This document shows positions 49,833 through 59,860 of a stretch of DNA of 64,000 bases, one piece after another. The stretch's first letter is position 1. Each line of letters starts with the position of its first letter. The translations under genes were made by a program, and so were the position numbers. This DNA comes from an uncultured Pelagibacteraceae bacterium (GTDB taxonomy: Bacteria > Pseudomonadota > Alphaproteobacteria > Pelagibacterales > Pelagibacteraceae). The DNA lies in contig CACHAX010000005.1 of the NCBI GenBank assembly GCA_902577875.1, forward strand, positions 1-64,000, given 5' to 3'. Below the pieces are notes generated by a model. It was not told where the DNA came from. It ran no database searches and saw only the letters and a list, made by a program, of their open reading frames with translations.

Positions 49833-52312
49833 TATTTTAAGTTCAATTGGTGTAATACATTGAATGGATTATTTGAATAGTCTTTTTTGTCGTATTTTTT
49901 CGAAATTTTCTTTTTTAATGGAGCATACTTTATGAAAAATTCCTTTTCTTTCTCAAAAATTTTATAATCCATTTTTTTTAACAATTTTTTAAAATTGTCC
50001 TTTGAGCAGCCAAGTAAGTTTAACATTTCAGGTGTGACTTTTATTTCTTTTTTGTAATCTTTTTCTGAATTGAATATTAATAAGAATAATCTTTCAAGTA
50101 TATCTATTCTTACGTAAATATCATCAAATTTTTCAAAGCCACAAAGTAACATAAAATCTTTGTTTGCAGATTTCATATTATTTAAAAAGTTTAAACCAAA
50201 TGTAGGGGGTGACAGATTTAAATATTTATTGTTATAGCTCTTCCATAATAATATCCTTAAAGAAACAGAACTTGGTTTGAACAACTTAAATAAAAAAACA
50301 TGGTATCTTCCAAACTTTACTCCCAACTTTCTTAATTTTTTCCTATCATTTTGATTGATTTTTTTTAAGTACTCTGAGATATCTGATCTTTTTATAACAC
50401 CGTTATTTTCGTAAAGTCTGTAAGCTAAAGCTCTAAGTTCAGGGTTTTCTTCCTTAATATTTTTTAACTCAATTAAGCTATTTAATTCTGTTTCAATTTT
50501 TTTTATAATCCATTGATTTAGATAATCGTTTAAATTATTTCTTTCGTTATTTTCAATCATTTCATCAATTATTAAATCTATTTTTGGATTAAGGTAATTA
50601 GATCCAGAGATTAGTTTCGCTATAGGATCATTTCTCCAGTAAATTTTAAAATCATCTTTTAACTCTATAAGTCCAGTATCCATTATTTGTTGTATTCTAT
50701 TAATTATTTCTGGACCCACGTTCTGCCTAGCAGCTTTTTTTAATGATTTAATATCTGCATCTAAGGCATCTACTTTTAAATCTAATTGCAACTTTAAACC
50801 TTTTAAAATTCCGATATATTGATCATTAATTAATACTTTTTCTTTCTCAATAATCTCGGTTTTTAATTCAATATCTTGTTTTAAGCCTTTTGCTAAAACG
50901 CTAGCTCTTTTATCTATAAATGTTTTAGTTAATTCATCATGAAGTCTATCTGATAATTTGTCTTCTAAATTTTTAGTTCTTTCTATCCAGTAATCTTGAT
51001 TTTCAACCCAATTAGATTTATTTGAAACATATGACCAAGTTCTTACATTAGATATTCTATTTGAAATTGAGTCTACATTTCCTTCAAGTTTATCAAGCAT
51101 AGAAAGCTGTTTTTTCATGTAATAATTTGGTACTTTTTTTTCTTCACTTATTAAAAAATTAAATACCTTACTAACAACTTCCAAATGATGACCATAAGTT
51201 TTTTTGACAAAATCAGGTATTTGACAGCATTCCCATAGAATTTTTAAAATGTTTGAATTATTTTCTATAGAGCTATTATTTTCTTTTAAAAAATATTTTA
51301 AAACTTTTTCATCTTCACATTCTCCAACTCTTCTTAACCAATCTTTATCGGGTTTTTCTTCTAATGATTTCACTAGATTTTCTTTATTATTGAATTTTAA
51401 GTTGGAATTTCTCCAAAATATATTTTGTATTTCTGGAAAATTGTGATTTTCTAAAAACTCAATCTCCTCTGGGTTAATTTCACCACAGTCTCCTGTAACA
51501 CCAAAACTCCCATCATTTAAATATCGACCAGCTCTTCCTGAAATTTGTCCAATTTCTGATATTTTTAGTCTTCTAATTTTTTTTCCATCAAACTTTTTCA
51601 AATTTGAGAAGTAGACATGATCTAAATCCATATTTATTCCCATTCCAATAGCATCTGTAGCAACTAGATAATCCACATCTCCTGATTGATATAAATTTAC
51701 TTGAGCATTTCTAGTTTTAGGACTGAGAGATCCCATTACAATCGCTGCACCGCCTTTTTGTCTTCTTAATAGTTCTGCAATTGCATAAACTTCTTCTGTT
51801 GAAAAAGCTATTATTGCACTTTTTCGTTCAATTCTTGAAATTTTTTTATGCCCTCCAAATGAAAGCTTTGATAATCTTTGTTTATTTATAAATTCAACAT
51901 CTTCATCAAGTTTTTGAATAATATTTTTGATAGTATTTGAACCCATTAACATTGTTAATTTTTCACCTCTTAGATTTAATAATCTATCTGTAAAAATATG
52001 ACCTCGCTCATGATCAGAACACATTTGAATTTCATCAATGCCTACAAAATCTAAAGCCTTATCTACAGGCATTGACTCTACAGTGCATAAAAAATACTTA
52101 GCATTAAGTGGTATAATTTTTTCCTCCCCTGTAATAAGAGCTACTTTGGAAGTATCTATTTTTTGTATTACTTTATCGTAAACTTCTCTCGCTAGAAGTC
52201 TTAAGGGAAATCCTATCATTCCAGTGTCAAAAGAAAGCATTGTCTCTATTGCTAAAAAAGTTTTACCAGTATTTGTTGGGCCAAGAACTGCAGTTATCTT
52301 ATTTTTTGACAT
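49832..52312 (-). CDS. SUV3-like DEAD-family helicase
   Basis: LGPTNTGKTFLAIE; IDEIQM; GMGINMDLDHVYF; GQISGRAGR. Confidence 0.92.
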   Translation of the reverse strand: MSKNKITAVLGPTNTGKTFLAIETMLSFDTGMIGFPLRLLAREVYDKVIQKIDTSKVALITGEEKIIPLNAKYFLCTVESMPVDKALDFVGIDEIQMCSDHERGHIFTDRLLNLRGEKLTMLMGSNTIKNIIQKLDEDVEFINKQRLSKLSFGGHKKISRIERKSAIIAFSTEEVYAIAELLRRQKGGAAIVMGSLSPKTRNAQVNLYQSGDVDYLVATDAIGMGINMDLDHVYFSNLKKFDGKKIRRLKISEIGQISGRAGRYLNDGSFGVTGDCGEINPEEIEFLENHNFPEIQNIFWRNSNLKFNNKENLVKSLEEKPDKDWLRRVGECEDEKVLKYFLKENNSSIENNSNILKILWECCQIPDFVKKTYGHHLEVVSKVFNFLISEEKKVPNYYMKKQLSMLDKLEGNVDSISNRISNVRTWSYVSNKSNWVENQDYWIERTKNLEDKLSDRLHDELTKTFIDKRASVLAKGLKQDIELKTEIIEKEKVLINDQYIGILKGLKLQLDLKVDALDADIKSLKKAARQNVGPEIINRIQQIMDTGLIELKDDFKIYWRNDPIAKLISGSNYLNPKIDLIIDEMIENNERNNLNDYLNQWIIKKIETELNSLIELKNIKEENPELRALAYRLYENNGVIKRSDISEYLKKINQNDRKKLRKLGVKFGRYHVFLFKLFKPSSVSLRILLWKSYNNKYLNLSPPTFGLNFLNNMKSANKDFMLLCGFEKFDDIYVRIDILERLFLLIFNSEKDYKKEIKVTPEMLNLLGCSKDNFKKLLKKMDYKIFEKEKEFFIKYAPLKKKISKKYDKKDYSNNPFNVLHQLNLK

Positions 52313-52474
52313 ATCAACTTTTAGTATGATCTTTTTTTGGCCTACTATATTTTGTTACTCAAAAAGAACAAAAATAGACTAAAACTAGTCCGAATCAGAT
52401 AGGAAAAAGTTCTCATTTTCAATTTTTATCATCTAAGGTTAGCATAAATTTTACAATTTAAATATAAATTTTTA

Positions 52475-54430
52475 ATGTCAAAAAAACTTTGGGTACCGTC
52501 AAAAACACTTATAAAAAATTCTAATTTATTTAAATATGAGAAGTTTGTTTCAAAGAATTATAAATACAATTTTTCTGGAAATTATAAAAAGTTGTTAAAT
52601 TGGAGTATAAAAAATCCTAAAGATTTCTGGAATTCTATTTGGGACTACTTTGAAATAATTGGGGCAAAAACTAATAAATTTAAATTAAAAAAAGATCTTA
52701 TTAATAGTAAATTTTTTGTTAATTCAAAATTAAATTTTGCAGAAAATCTTTTGGTTAAAAATTCTAATCAAAAAGCTATTACATTTGTTAGTGAAAATGG
52801 ATATAGAGAGCAAAAATCTTGGAGAGAGCTCAATATTGACGTAAAGAAAATTGTAACATTTTATAAAAAAATAAATATTTCTGAAAAAGATAGAATAGCA
52901 GCGTATACTCCTAATCAGATAGAAACAGTAGAGTGTTTCTTAAGTGCTAGCGCTACTGGATCAATCTGGAGCTCGTGTTCACCTGATTTCGGTGTGCCTG
53001 GAGTTATAGAACGTTTTTCCCAAATTAAACCTAAATTATTAATTATTACAGACAAATATTATTATAATGGAAAGGAGATTAATGTTATTGAAAGATTGCC
53101 TAAAATTTTAAAAAAAATAAAAAGTATAAAATCAGTATTAATTTTAAATTATCCTGGAAAAAAATTAAAAAAATTAAATAAGATTAAAAATGTAAAAATT
53201 TATTATTTTAATGAGATTAAAAAACTTGAAATAAGCAGAGAGAAATTAAAAAAATTTGATTTTGACCACGAATTAGCAATTTTATACTCAAGTGGCACAA
53301 CCGGAAAACCAAAATGTATTTGCCATAGATCTGGTGGAGTTTTATTACAACATTTGAAAGAACATCAATTACATTGCAATATAAAACAAAATGATAATGT
53401 ATTTTACTTTACAACTTGTGGATGGATGATGTGGAATTGGCTTGTTACAGCCTTAGCATCTAAAGCATCAATATTGCTATTTGATGGCTTTCCTATGCAT
53501 AAATCTCCAGAGTTATTGTTAAAAATTGCAAATAAAGAAAAAGTTACTCTATTTGGCATAAGTGCAAAATATATTGATCAACTTATTAAGCAGAATGTTA
53601 AGGTTAAAGAAAAAATTAAACTCAAGTCCTTAAAAACTATTTGTTCTACAGGGTCTCCACTTTCTAAAGATGGTTTTGAATTTATTTATAGAAATATAAA
53701 AAAAAATATTCATTTAGCTTCTATTTCTGGAGGAACAGATATTGTTTCCTGTTTTGTAAATGGAAACATTTATTCAACTGTAAATAGCGGAGAAATACAA
53801 AATAATGGTCTTGGTATGGATACAGCAGTATTTTCTGAAAAAGGTAAATCAATTTTAAATAAAAAAGGAGAATTAGTATGCAGAAACCCTTTTCCATCAA
53901 TGCCTTTAAAATTTTGGAATGATCCTGGAAAAGCTAAATATAAAAAAGCTTATTTTTCAAAATTTAAAAATATTTGGCATCATGGGGATTATGCTGAGAG
54001 AAAAAATAATGGGTCTTATATTATCTATGGAAGATCAGATGCAACATTAAACCCGGGCGGTGTTCGACTTGGTACAGCCGAAATTTATTCTGTTGTAGAA
54101 AAGTTTAAAGAAATAAAAGAGTCCATTGTAGTAGGCCAATCTTGGGATAATGATGTAAGAATAATACTTTTTGTGGTCTTATCAAAAAAAAATAAATTAA
54201 ATGAAGATCTAATTGCTAAACTAAAAACAACAATTAGATATGAGGCCTCTCCTAGGCATGTACCTGCTAAAATAATTGCGGTAAACGATATACCAAGAAC
54301 TAAGAATGGTAAAATTGTAGAAGTAGCTGTTAAAAATATAATAGATGGCAACAAAATAAATAATATTGAAGCATTATCCAATCCATCTGTTTTAAATGAA
54401 TATAAAAATCTTATTGAGTTAAAATCGTAA
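52475..54430 (+). CDS. Acetoacetyl-CoA synthetase
   Basis: ILYSSGTTGKPKCICHRSGGVLLQHLKEHQLH; TTCGWMMWNWLVTAL; GRSDATLNPGGVRLGTAEIY. Confidence 0.93.
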   Translation: MSKKLWVPSKTLIKNSNLFKYEKFVSKNYKYNFSGNYKKLLNWSIKNPKDFWNSIWDYFEIIGAKTNKFKLKKDLINSKFFVNSKLNFAENLLVKNSNQKAITFVSENGYREQKSWRELNIDVKKIVTFYKKINISEKDRIAAYTPNQIETVECFLSASATGSIWSSCSPDFGVPGVIERFSQIKPKLLIITDKYYYNGKEINVIERLPKILKKIKSIKSVLILNYPGKKLKKLNKIKNVKIYYFNEIKKLEISREKLKKFDFDHELAILYSSGTTGKPKCICHRSGGVLLQHLKEHQLHCNIKQNDNVFYFTTCGWMMWNWLVTALASKASILLFDGFPMHKSPELLLKIANKEKVTLFGISAKYIDQLIKQNVKVKEKIKLKSLKTICSTGSPLSKDGFEFIYRNIKKNIHLASISGGTDIVSCFVNGNIYSTVNSGEIQNNGLGMDTAVFSEKGKSILNKKGELVCRNPFPSMPLKFWNDPGKAKYKKAYFSKFKNIWHHGDYAERKNNGSYIIYGRSDATLNPGGVRLGTAEIYSVVEKFKEIKESIVVGQSWDNDVRIILFVVLSKKNKLNEDLIAKLKTTIRYEASPRHVPAKIIAVNDIPRTKNGKIVEVAVKNIIDGNKINNIEALSNPSVLNEYKNLIELKS

Positions 54431-55653
54431 TGATCAAAGATACTATTAAAAGCCTAAGTCTATCAGCAACACTAAAAATAAACGAAAAATCAAAAGTTAT
54501 TGAAAATGAAGGAAAAAATATTATTAAGTTTGGATTTGGAGAATCACCATTCCCAGTTCCAACTACTATTATTGAAGAATTAAAAAAAAATGCACATCAG
54601 AAAAGTTATTTACCTATCCAAGGATTAGATAAATTAAGAGACTCAATCGCAAAATATGAGTCAAAAAAGAAAAATTACAATTTTAAATCAGGTCAGGTCA
54701 TTGTAGGTCCTGGAACCAAAGAATTAATGTTCTTGATGCATTTAGCATTTGACGGTGAAGTTTTGCTACCAGCTCCAAGTTGGGTATCTTATAAACCACA
54801 ATCAATAATAGCTAAAAATAACTATCATTGGATTCAAACATCTTTTGAAAACAATTGGTTTCCTAAAGCTCAAGAAATAGAAAAAATTATTTTTAAAAAA
54901 CCAGATAAAAAATATCTTCTATTTCTTAATTCTCCAAATAACCCATCAGGACAAGTATGCAAAAATTTAAAAGAAATTTCTTTAATTGTAAAAAAATATA
55001 ATATTTTAGTTTTATCAGATGAAATTTATTCCGAATTAACATTTGATGAAAATTATATGTCTATTTTCGAACACTGCCCTGATAATGTTATAATAAGTAA
55101 CGGACTTAGTAAATGGTGTGGCGCTGGAGGATGGAGACTTGGGTACTTTATAATACCAAAGAAAATAATCGAATTACTTAAATCTATGAAAGTTTTAGCA
55201 AGTGAAACATTTTCCGCAGTAAGTTCACCAATTCAGTTTGCTGCAATATCTGCTTTTAATAATAATAATGAAAAATATATTTTAAAATCAAAAAAAATTC
55301 TCAAAGCTGTTGGAGAGTACGTATATAGAAATTTATCATCTAATAATATTATTATGAATAAACCAATGGGAGGCTTTTATTTAATGCCTGAATTTTTGAA
55401 CAAAAAATTTGATAGTTCCTCTATGTTATGTGATGAAATTTTAACTAATTTAAATATTGCTTTACTTCCAGGAAGTGATTTTGGATTTGATCAAAAAAGA
55501 ATGATAGCTCGTTTAAGTTTTACAGACTTTGATGGAGATAAATTCATGAAAAACATCAATGAAAAAACTGATATTAATGATGATTTAATAAAATTGTATG
55601 CTCCGAAGGTTGTAGAAGGAGTAAATAAATTAAAATCTTGGGTTGAAAAATAA
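54430..55653 (+). CDS. Class I/II pyridoxal-phosphate aminotransferase
   Basis: LFLNSPNNPSGQV; SNGLSKWCGAGGWRLGYF. Confidence 0.93.
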   Translation: MIKDTIKSLSLSATLKINEKSKVIENEGKNIIKFGFGESPFPVPTTIIEELKKNAHQKSYLPIQGLDKLRDSIAKYESKKKNYNFKSGQVIVGPGTKELMFLMHLAFDGEVLLPAPSWVSYKPQSIIAKNNYHWIQTSFENNWFPKAQEIEKIIFKKPDKKYLLFLNSPNNPSGQVCKNLKEISLIVKKYNILVLSDEIYSELTFDENYMSIFEHCPDNVIISNGLSKWCGAGGWRLGYFIIPKKIIELLKSMKVLASETFSAVSSPIQFAAISAFNNNNEKYILKSKKILKAVGEYVYRNLSSNNIIMNKPMGGFYLMPEFLNKKFDSSSMLCDEILTNLNIALLPGSDFGFDQKRMIARLSFTDFDGDKFMKNINEKTDINDDLIKLYAPKVVEGVNKLKSWVEK

Positions 55654-55761
55654 TAATTATTTAAAAAATTCCTTAATTAGCAATACTTATATTTATTGAA
55701 TTTACTAGACACTCGAAGCAATAAATAGTTAGATTTGATTTTAAAACTTTAGAGAGGGTAT

Positions 55762-56769
55762 ATGAAAAAAATATTATCAACAATATCAAGCTCTCTGATT
55801 ATATTTGCTGCTATATTTTCATTTGGATCAATAGCAAAATCAGCAGAGTTTTTTACAATAGGCACAGGAGGACCAACTGGAGTTTACTTTCAGACAGGAA
55901 ACGCCATTTGTAAAATGTTACACAAATCAGCAATTAGTGCTGAACATGGTAGAAAAAAAGGCATGAAAGATAAAGCTTACAGATGTACCGCTCCTTCAAC
56001 TGGAGGCTCAAATTATAACATCGGGCAAATAAAAGATGGTGAGTTTCAATTTGGTGTAGCTCAATCAGATTGGCAATATCATGCTTACAATGGATCAAGC
56101 AAATGGGAAGGGAAACAATTCAAAAATTTAAGAGCCGTTTTCTCTGTACATAACGAGCCATTTCAAATCTGGGCTAGAAAAAAAGCAAAAGTTAAAGATT
56201 TTATGGGTCTAAAAGGAAAAGTAGTAAACATTGGAAATCCAGGTTCTGGTCAAAGAGGAACAATGGAAGAACTAATGAAAGCTATGGGCGTTGATAACAG
56301 TTTCTTTAAATCAGTTACTGAGCTAACATCTTCAGAGCAAGTAAAAGCTCTATGTGATGGTAAAATTGATGCATTTGGATATTCAGTAGGTTTTCCAAAT
56401 GGGGCAATGGAACAAGCGGCAACATGTGCAGCTAAAGCTATGCCAATCAATTTAACAGGAGATGTAATTAATGGAATTATTAGTGGAGCTGATTATTATG
56501 CATCTGCAACAATTCCAAAAGGTACATATACTAAACAGAAAAAAGATGTAACTACATTCGGTGTTAAAGCTACTGTAGTAACAAGTGTAGATGTATCTGA
56601 AGACTTAGTTTACCAGGTTACAAAAGCTGTTTTTGAAAATTTCGATGATTTTAGAAAACAACATCCAGCTTTTGCTCCTTTGGAGAAAAAAAATATGATA
56701 GCTGATGGTTTATCAGCACCACTTCATCCTGGAGCTGTTAAATATTATAAAGAAGCTGGTTTAATGTAA
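55762..56769 (+). CDS. TRAP transporter solute receptor, TAXI family
   Basis: Signal peptide; FFTIGTGGPTGVYFQTGNAICKML; STGGSNYNIGQIKDGEFQFGVAQSDW. Confidence 0.94.
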   Translation: MKKILSTISSSLIIFAAIFSFGSIAKSAEFFTIGTGGPTGVYFQTGNAICKMLHKSAISAEHGRKKGMKDKAYRCTAPSTGGSNYNIGQIKDGEFQFGVAQSDWQYHAYNGSSKWEGKQFKNLRAVFSVHNEPFQIWARKKAKVKDFMGLKGKVVNIGNPGSGQRGTMEELMKAMGVDNSFFKSVTELTSSEQVKALCDGKIDAFGYSVGFPNGAMEQAATCAAKAMPINLTGDVINGIISGADYYASATIPKGTYTKQKKDVTTFGVKATVVTSVDVSEDLVYQVTKAVFENFDDFRKQHPAFAPLEKKNMIADGLSAPLHPGAVKYYKEAGLM

Positions 56770-56791
56770 TTAAATCTATATAAAAAAATTG

Positions 56792-56824
56792 AGGCCCAAT
56801 ATATCTATTGGGCCTTTTTTTTTA
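56792..56824 (+). terminator. Rho-independent terminator between TAXI receptor and TRAP permease
   Basis: AGGCCCAAT-ATATCT-ATTGGGCCT hairpin followed by T tract. Confidence 0.93.
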
Positions 56825-56837
56825 TATATTAAGCTGA

Positions 56838-59159
56838 ATGTCAGCAGACATAGAAAAAAAAATTGAAAATAAGATTAAAGAAGATCTTTCTCCTACAAGA
56901 AATCTAACAGGTTTTCATTTAAAGTTAGTTGCAGTCATTGCAATAACTTGGTCCTTGTTTCAGCTCTGGTATGCTTCTCCATTTCCATTTTGGCTTAATT
57001 TTGGGATGTTTAAAGGTTTACCTGCTAGAGCAATTCATCTTGGTTTTGCGCTTTTACTAGCTTTTTTAATATTTCCATATGCAAGGGGTAAAAAAGTAAA
57101 TTTTATAGATGTACTAATTGCAATAATAGGCGCAGTTTGTTGTTTATATATTTATGTTTTTTATGATCAATTAGTAGATAGGGGTGGAATATTACTTAAA
57201 ATAAATTTTTCCAATGATTTCACTATTCCTGTAGAACTTATACTTGGAATAATTGGAATACTAATTCTTCTTGAAGCCACACGCAGAGTAATAGGTATTC
57301 CATTAGTTGTTATAGCAGTTTGTTTTTTATTATTTTCTTATTTCGGGCAATATGCGCCAGACATAATTTCTCATGGTGGATTATCATTAAAAAGGTTAGT
57401 TGGTTTTCAATGGTTTGATCAAGAAGCAATTTTTGGAATCCCAATAGGTGTTTCTGTAGATTTCATATTTCTCTTTGTACTTTTTGGAGCACTTTTAGAA
57501 ACTGCTGGAGGGGGTAAATATTTTTTAGATTTAGCTTTTGCAATGGTTGGAAAAATGCGAGGTGGTCCTGCTAAGGCAGCTATTCTTGGATCTGGTATGA
57601 CAGGATTAATCTCAGGATCATCAATTGCTAATACAGTTACAACTGGAACATTTACGATTCCAATCATGAAAAAGACAGGTTTTTCAAAAGAAAAAGCGGG
57701 TGCGATTGAAGTATCTTCATCAGTCAATGGTCAAATAATGCCTCCAGTTATGGGAGCAGCAGCTTTTGTGATGGCAAGTTTTATTGGTGTTACATATTTT
57801 GAAGTTGTCAAACATGCTTTTTTACCAGCTATAATTTCTTACATTGCACTATTTTACATATCTCACCTTGAAGCACTTAAATTAAATTTAAAAGGTATGG
57901 ATGAAAACGACATTCCAAAATTGAAAAAAACATTTTTTGAAGGAATACATTTTTTAATTCCAATATTCGTTCTCATATATCTACTAGTTTATATGAGGCT
58001 TACAGCTTCATACTCTATTTTTTTTGCTACAATAACTTTAATTGTAGTCAATCTTTTAAATAAAATTTTTAAAGAAAAGAACTTTAAGAATGCTTTAATA
58101 TATTGGTACAACCAAACTATTGTTGGTTTCGAAAAGGGTGCCTTGAATATGGTTAGTGTCGGAATAGCAATTGCAACAGCAGGTATTATAGTTGGTGCAG
58201 TTGGATCTACAGGTTTGAGTACTAATTTAATAATTGTAATAGAGTCGATTGCAAAAGATAATGTTATTATTCTTTTATTTTTAACTATTATTTTGTGTTT
58301 ACTATTGGGCATGGGTTTACCAACTACGGCAAACTACGTTGTTGTAGCATCTCTAATGGCAACTGTTCTTGTTGATGTTGGAAATGCATCAGGATTTATT
58401 TTTCCTTTAATTGCGGTTCATTTATTCGTATTCTATTTTGGTCTAATGGCAGACGTAACACCTCCAGTTGGCTTAGCATCTTACGCAGCAGCTGCTATTT
58501 CTGGCGGAGACCCGTTAAGAACAGGAGCCCAGGCATTTTGGTATAGTCTGAGAACAGGAATACTTCCTATTGTATTCTTATTTAACAGCGAGTTATTATT
58601 AATTGGTATTGAAAGTATATGGCATGGCTTAATGGTCATAGCAACCTCATTGATTGGGATTTTAGTATTTACTTCTGCTACTCAGGGATGGTTTATAAAT
58701 AAACTGAGATGGTATGAGATTATTATTTTTTTAATAATTTCAATATCATTATTATCTCCAGAATTTATTCTAAATAAATTTTACCCAAAATATAACTATT
58801 TAAGTATTGAAGAAATAAACAAAAAACAGTTTGATTATAATAAAGAGATAAGAATTAAAATTACTAGACTTACAGAGTATGGCGAAAGATATAAATTATT
58901 TGTAATTGAAAAAAGTAGTTTTGATGAAAATTTCAGTTTAGATGATTATGGAATGAGCTTAGTTGTAGAAGATAATAAAACCATAATTGATACTTTAAAA
59001 TGGAATGGAATTGCAAAAAAATCTGGTTTAGATATGGGAGATATTATTAATGAATTTAAAATTGAAAATCAGAATAGACCAAAAAAAGAAATAATTTATC
59101 CTATTGCTCTTGTTCTTTTATCAATTTTTGGATATTTAAATATAAGAAGAAGAATTTAG
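56838..59159 (+). CDS. TRAP transporter fused 4TM/12TM permease with C-terminal DUF3394-like region
   Basis: GGKYFLDLAFAMVGKMRGGPAKAAILGSGMTGLISGSSIANTVTTGTFTIP; soluble PDZ-like tail. Confidence 0.94.
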   Translation: MSADIEKKIENKIKEDLSPTRNLTGFHLKLVAVIAITWSLFQLWYASPFPFWLNFGMFKGLPARAIHLGFALLLAFLIFPYARGKKVNFIDVLIAIIGAVCCLYIYVFYDQLVDRGGILLKINFSNDFTIPVELILGIIGILILLEATRRVIGIPLVVIAVCFLLFSYFGQYAPDIISHGGLSLKRLVGFQWFDQEAIFGIPIGVSVDFIFLFVLFGALLETAGGGKYFLDLAFAMVGKMRGGPAKAAILGSGMTGLISGSSIANTVTTGTFTIPIMKKTGFSKEKAGAIEVSSSVNGQIMPPVMGAAAFVMASFIGVTYFEVVKHAFLPAIISYIALFYISHLEALKLNLKGMDENDIPKLKKTFFEGIHFLIPIFVLIYLLVYMRLTASYSIFFATITLIVVNLLNKIFKEKNFKNALIYWYNQTIVGFEKGALNMVSVGIAIATAGIIVGAVGSTGLSTNLIIVIESIAKDNVIILLFLTIILCLLLGMGLPTTANYVVVASLMATVLVDVGNASGFIFPLIAVHLFVFYFGLMADVTPPVGLASYAAAAISGGDPLRTGAQAFWYSLRTGILPIVFLFNSELLLIGIESIWHGLMVIATSLIGILVFTSATQGWFINKLRWYEIIIFLIISISLLSPEFILNKFYPKYNYLSIEEINKKQFDYNKEIRIKITRLTEYGERYKLFVIEKSSFDENFSLDDYGMSLVVEDNKTIIDTLKWNGIAKKSGLDMGDIINEFKIENQNRPKKEIIYPIALVLLSIFGYLNIRRRI

Positions 59160-59575
59160 CTTAGACCTGCATGGGGTAACTTACGTTGAAGTATTTTCCA
59201 AATACCTGTAGCAGATGCAATTATTTTACCTTTACATTCTAAATAGCACTCTAAAAAAACCATGCTTTTTGTTTTTTTTTTAATTTTTACATACCCAAAA
59301 ATTTCATCACCAATAGTTGAAGGTCCGATAAAGTTAATATTAAGTGTTATAGTTACACAAGGCTGATTACCCGAAATTCTATGGGCTCCAGATCCACACC
59401 CGGTATCTATGATCGATGCTATATACCCACCATGAGTTATGCCAGCTCTGTTAAGATGGTTTTTTTTTATTTTAGTTTTAAATTCATATTTAGTTTTTGA
59501 GATATCTCTGAGTAGCAAACCACCATTGTGTCTCATGAAACCTTTTTTAACGCTAATTTGTTTAAATTTTTTCAT
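59156..59575 (-). CDS. PaaI-like hotdog thioesterase
   Basis: NRAGITHGGYIASIIDTGCGSGAHRI; ITLNINFIGPSTIGDEIFGYV. Confidence 0.88.
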   Translation of the reverse strand: MKKFKQISVKKGFMRHNGGLLLRDISKTKYEFKTKIKKNHLNRAGITHGGYIASIIDTGCGSGAHRISGNQPCVTITLNINFIGPSTIGDEIFGYVKIKKKTKSMVFLECYLECKGKIIASATGIWKILQRKLPHAGLS

Positions 59576-59672
59576 TAAATTATCAAAGTTATTAAAAACA
59601 ATATTATTATCACTATTACAAAAAAATAAATTACAGATTTTTGCAAAGATATTTTCATTTTTTCATTCTTTT

Positions 59673-59749
59673 TGGCGCGCCTGCTAGGAGTCGAACCCAG
59701 AACCTCCTGGTCCGTAGCCAAGCGCTCTATCCATTTGAGCTACAGGCGC
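59673..59749 (-). tRNA. tRNA-Arg(ACG)
   Basis: Reverse complement GCGCCTGTAGCTCAAATGGATAGAGCGCTTGGCTACGGACCAGG...GGTTCGACTCCTAGCAGGCGCGCCA; anticodon loop CTACGGA. Confidence 0.96.
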
Positions 59750-59860
59750 TAAATATAATCTATTCTTTTAACATTTATTATTAATTTTACTAAATTTTAA
59801 TAATGGTCAAAAATATACATCTATTAAAAGTAAATAATATATATATATACAAATAGCGAA

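Noticed and set aside
52370-52400. GACTA-AAAC-TAGTC hairpin upstream of the acetoacetyl-CoA synthetase
   Set aside because: Five-bp stem without T tract or conserved context; likely chance.
59836-59852. TATATATATA tract upstream of aceE
   Set aside because: Short simple AT repeat expected in this base composition; probably part of the promoter.
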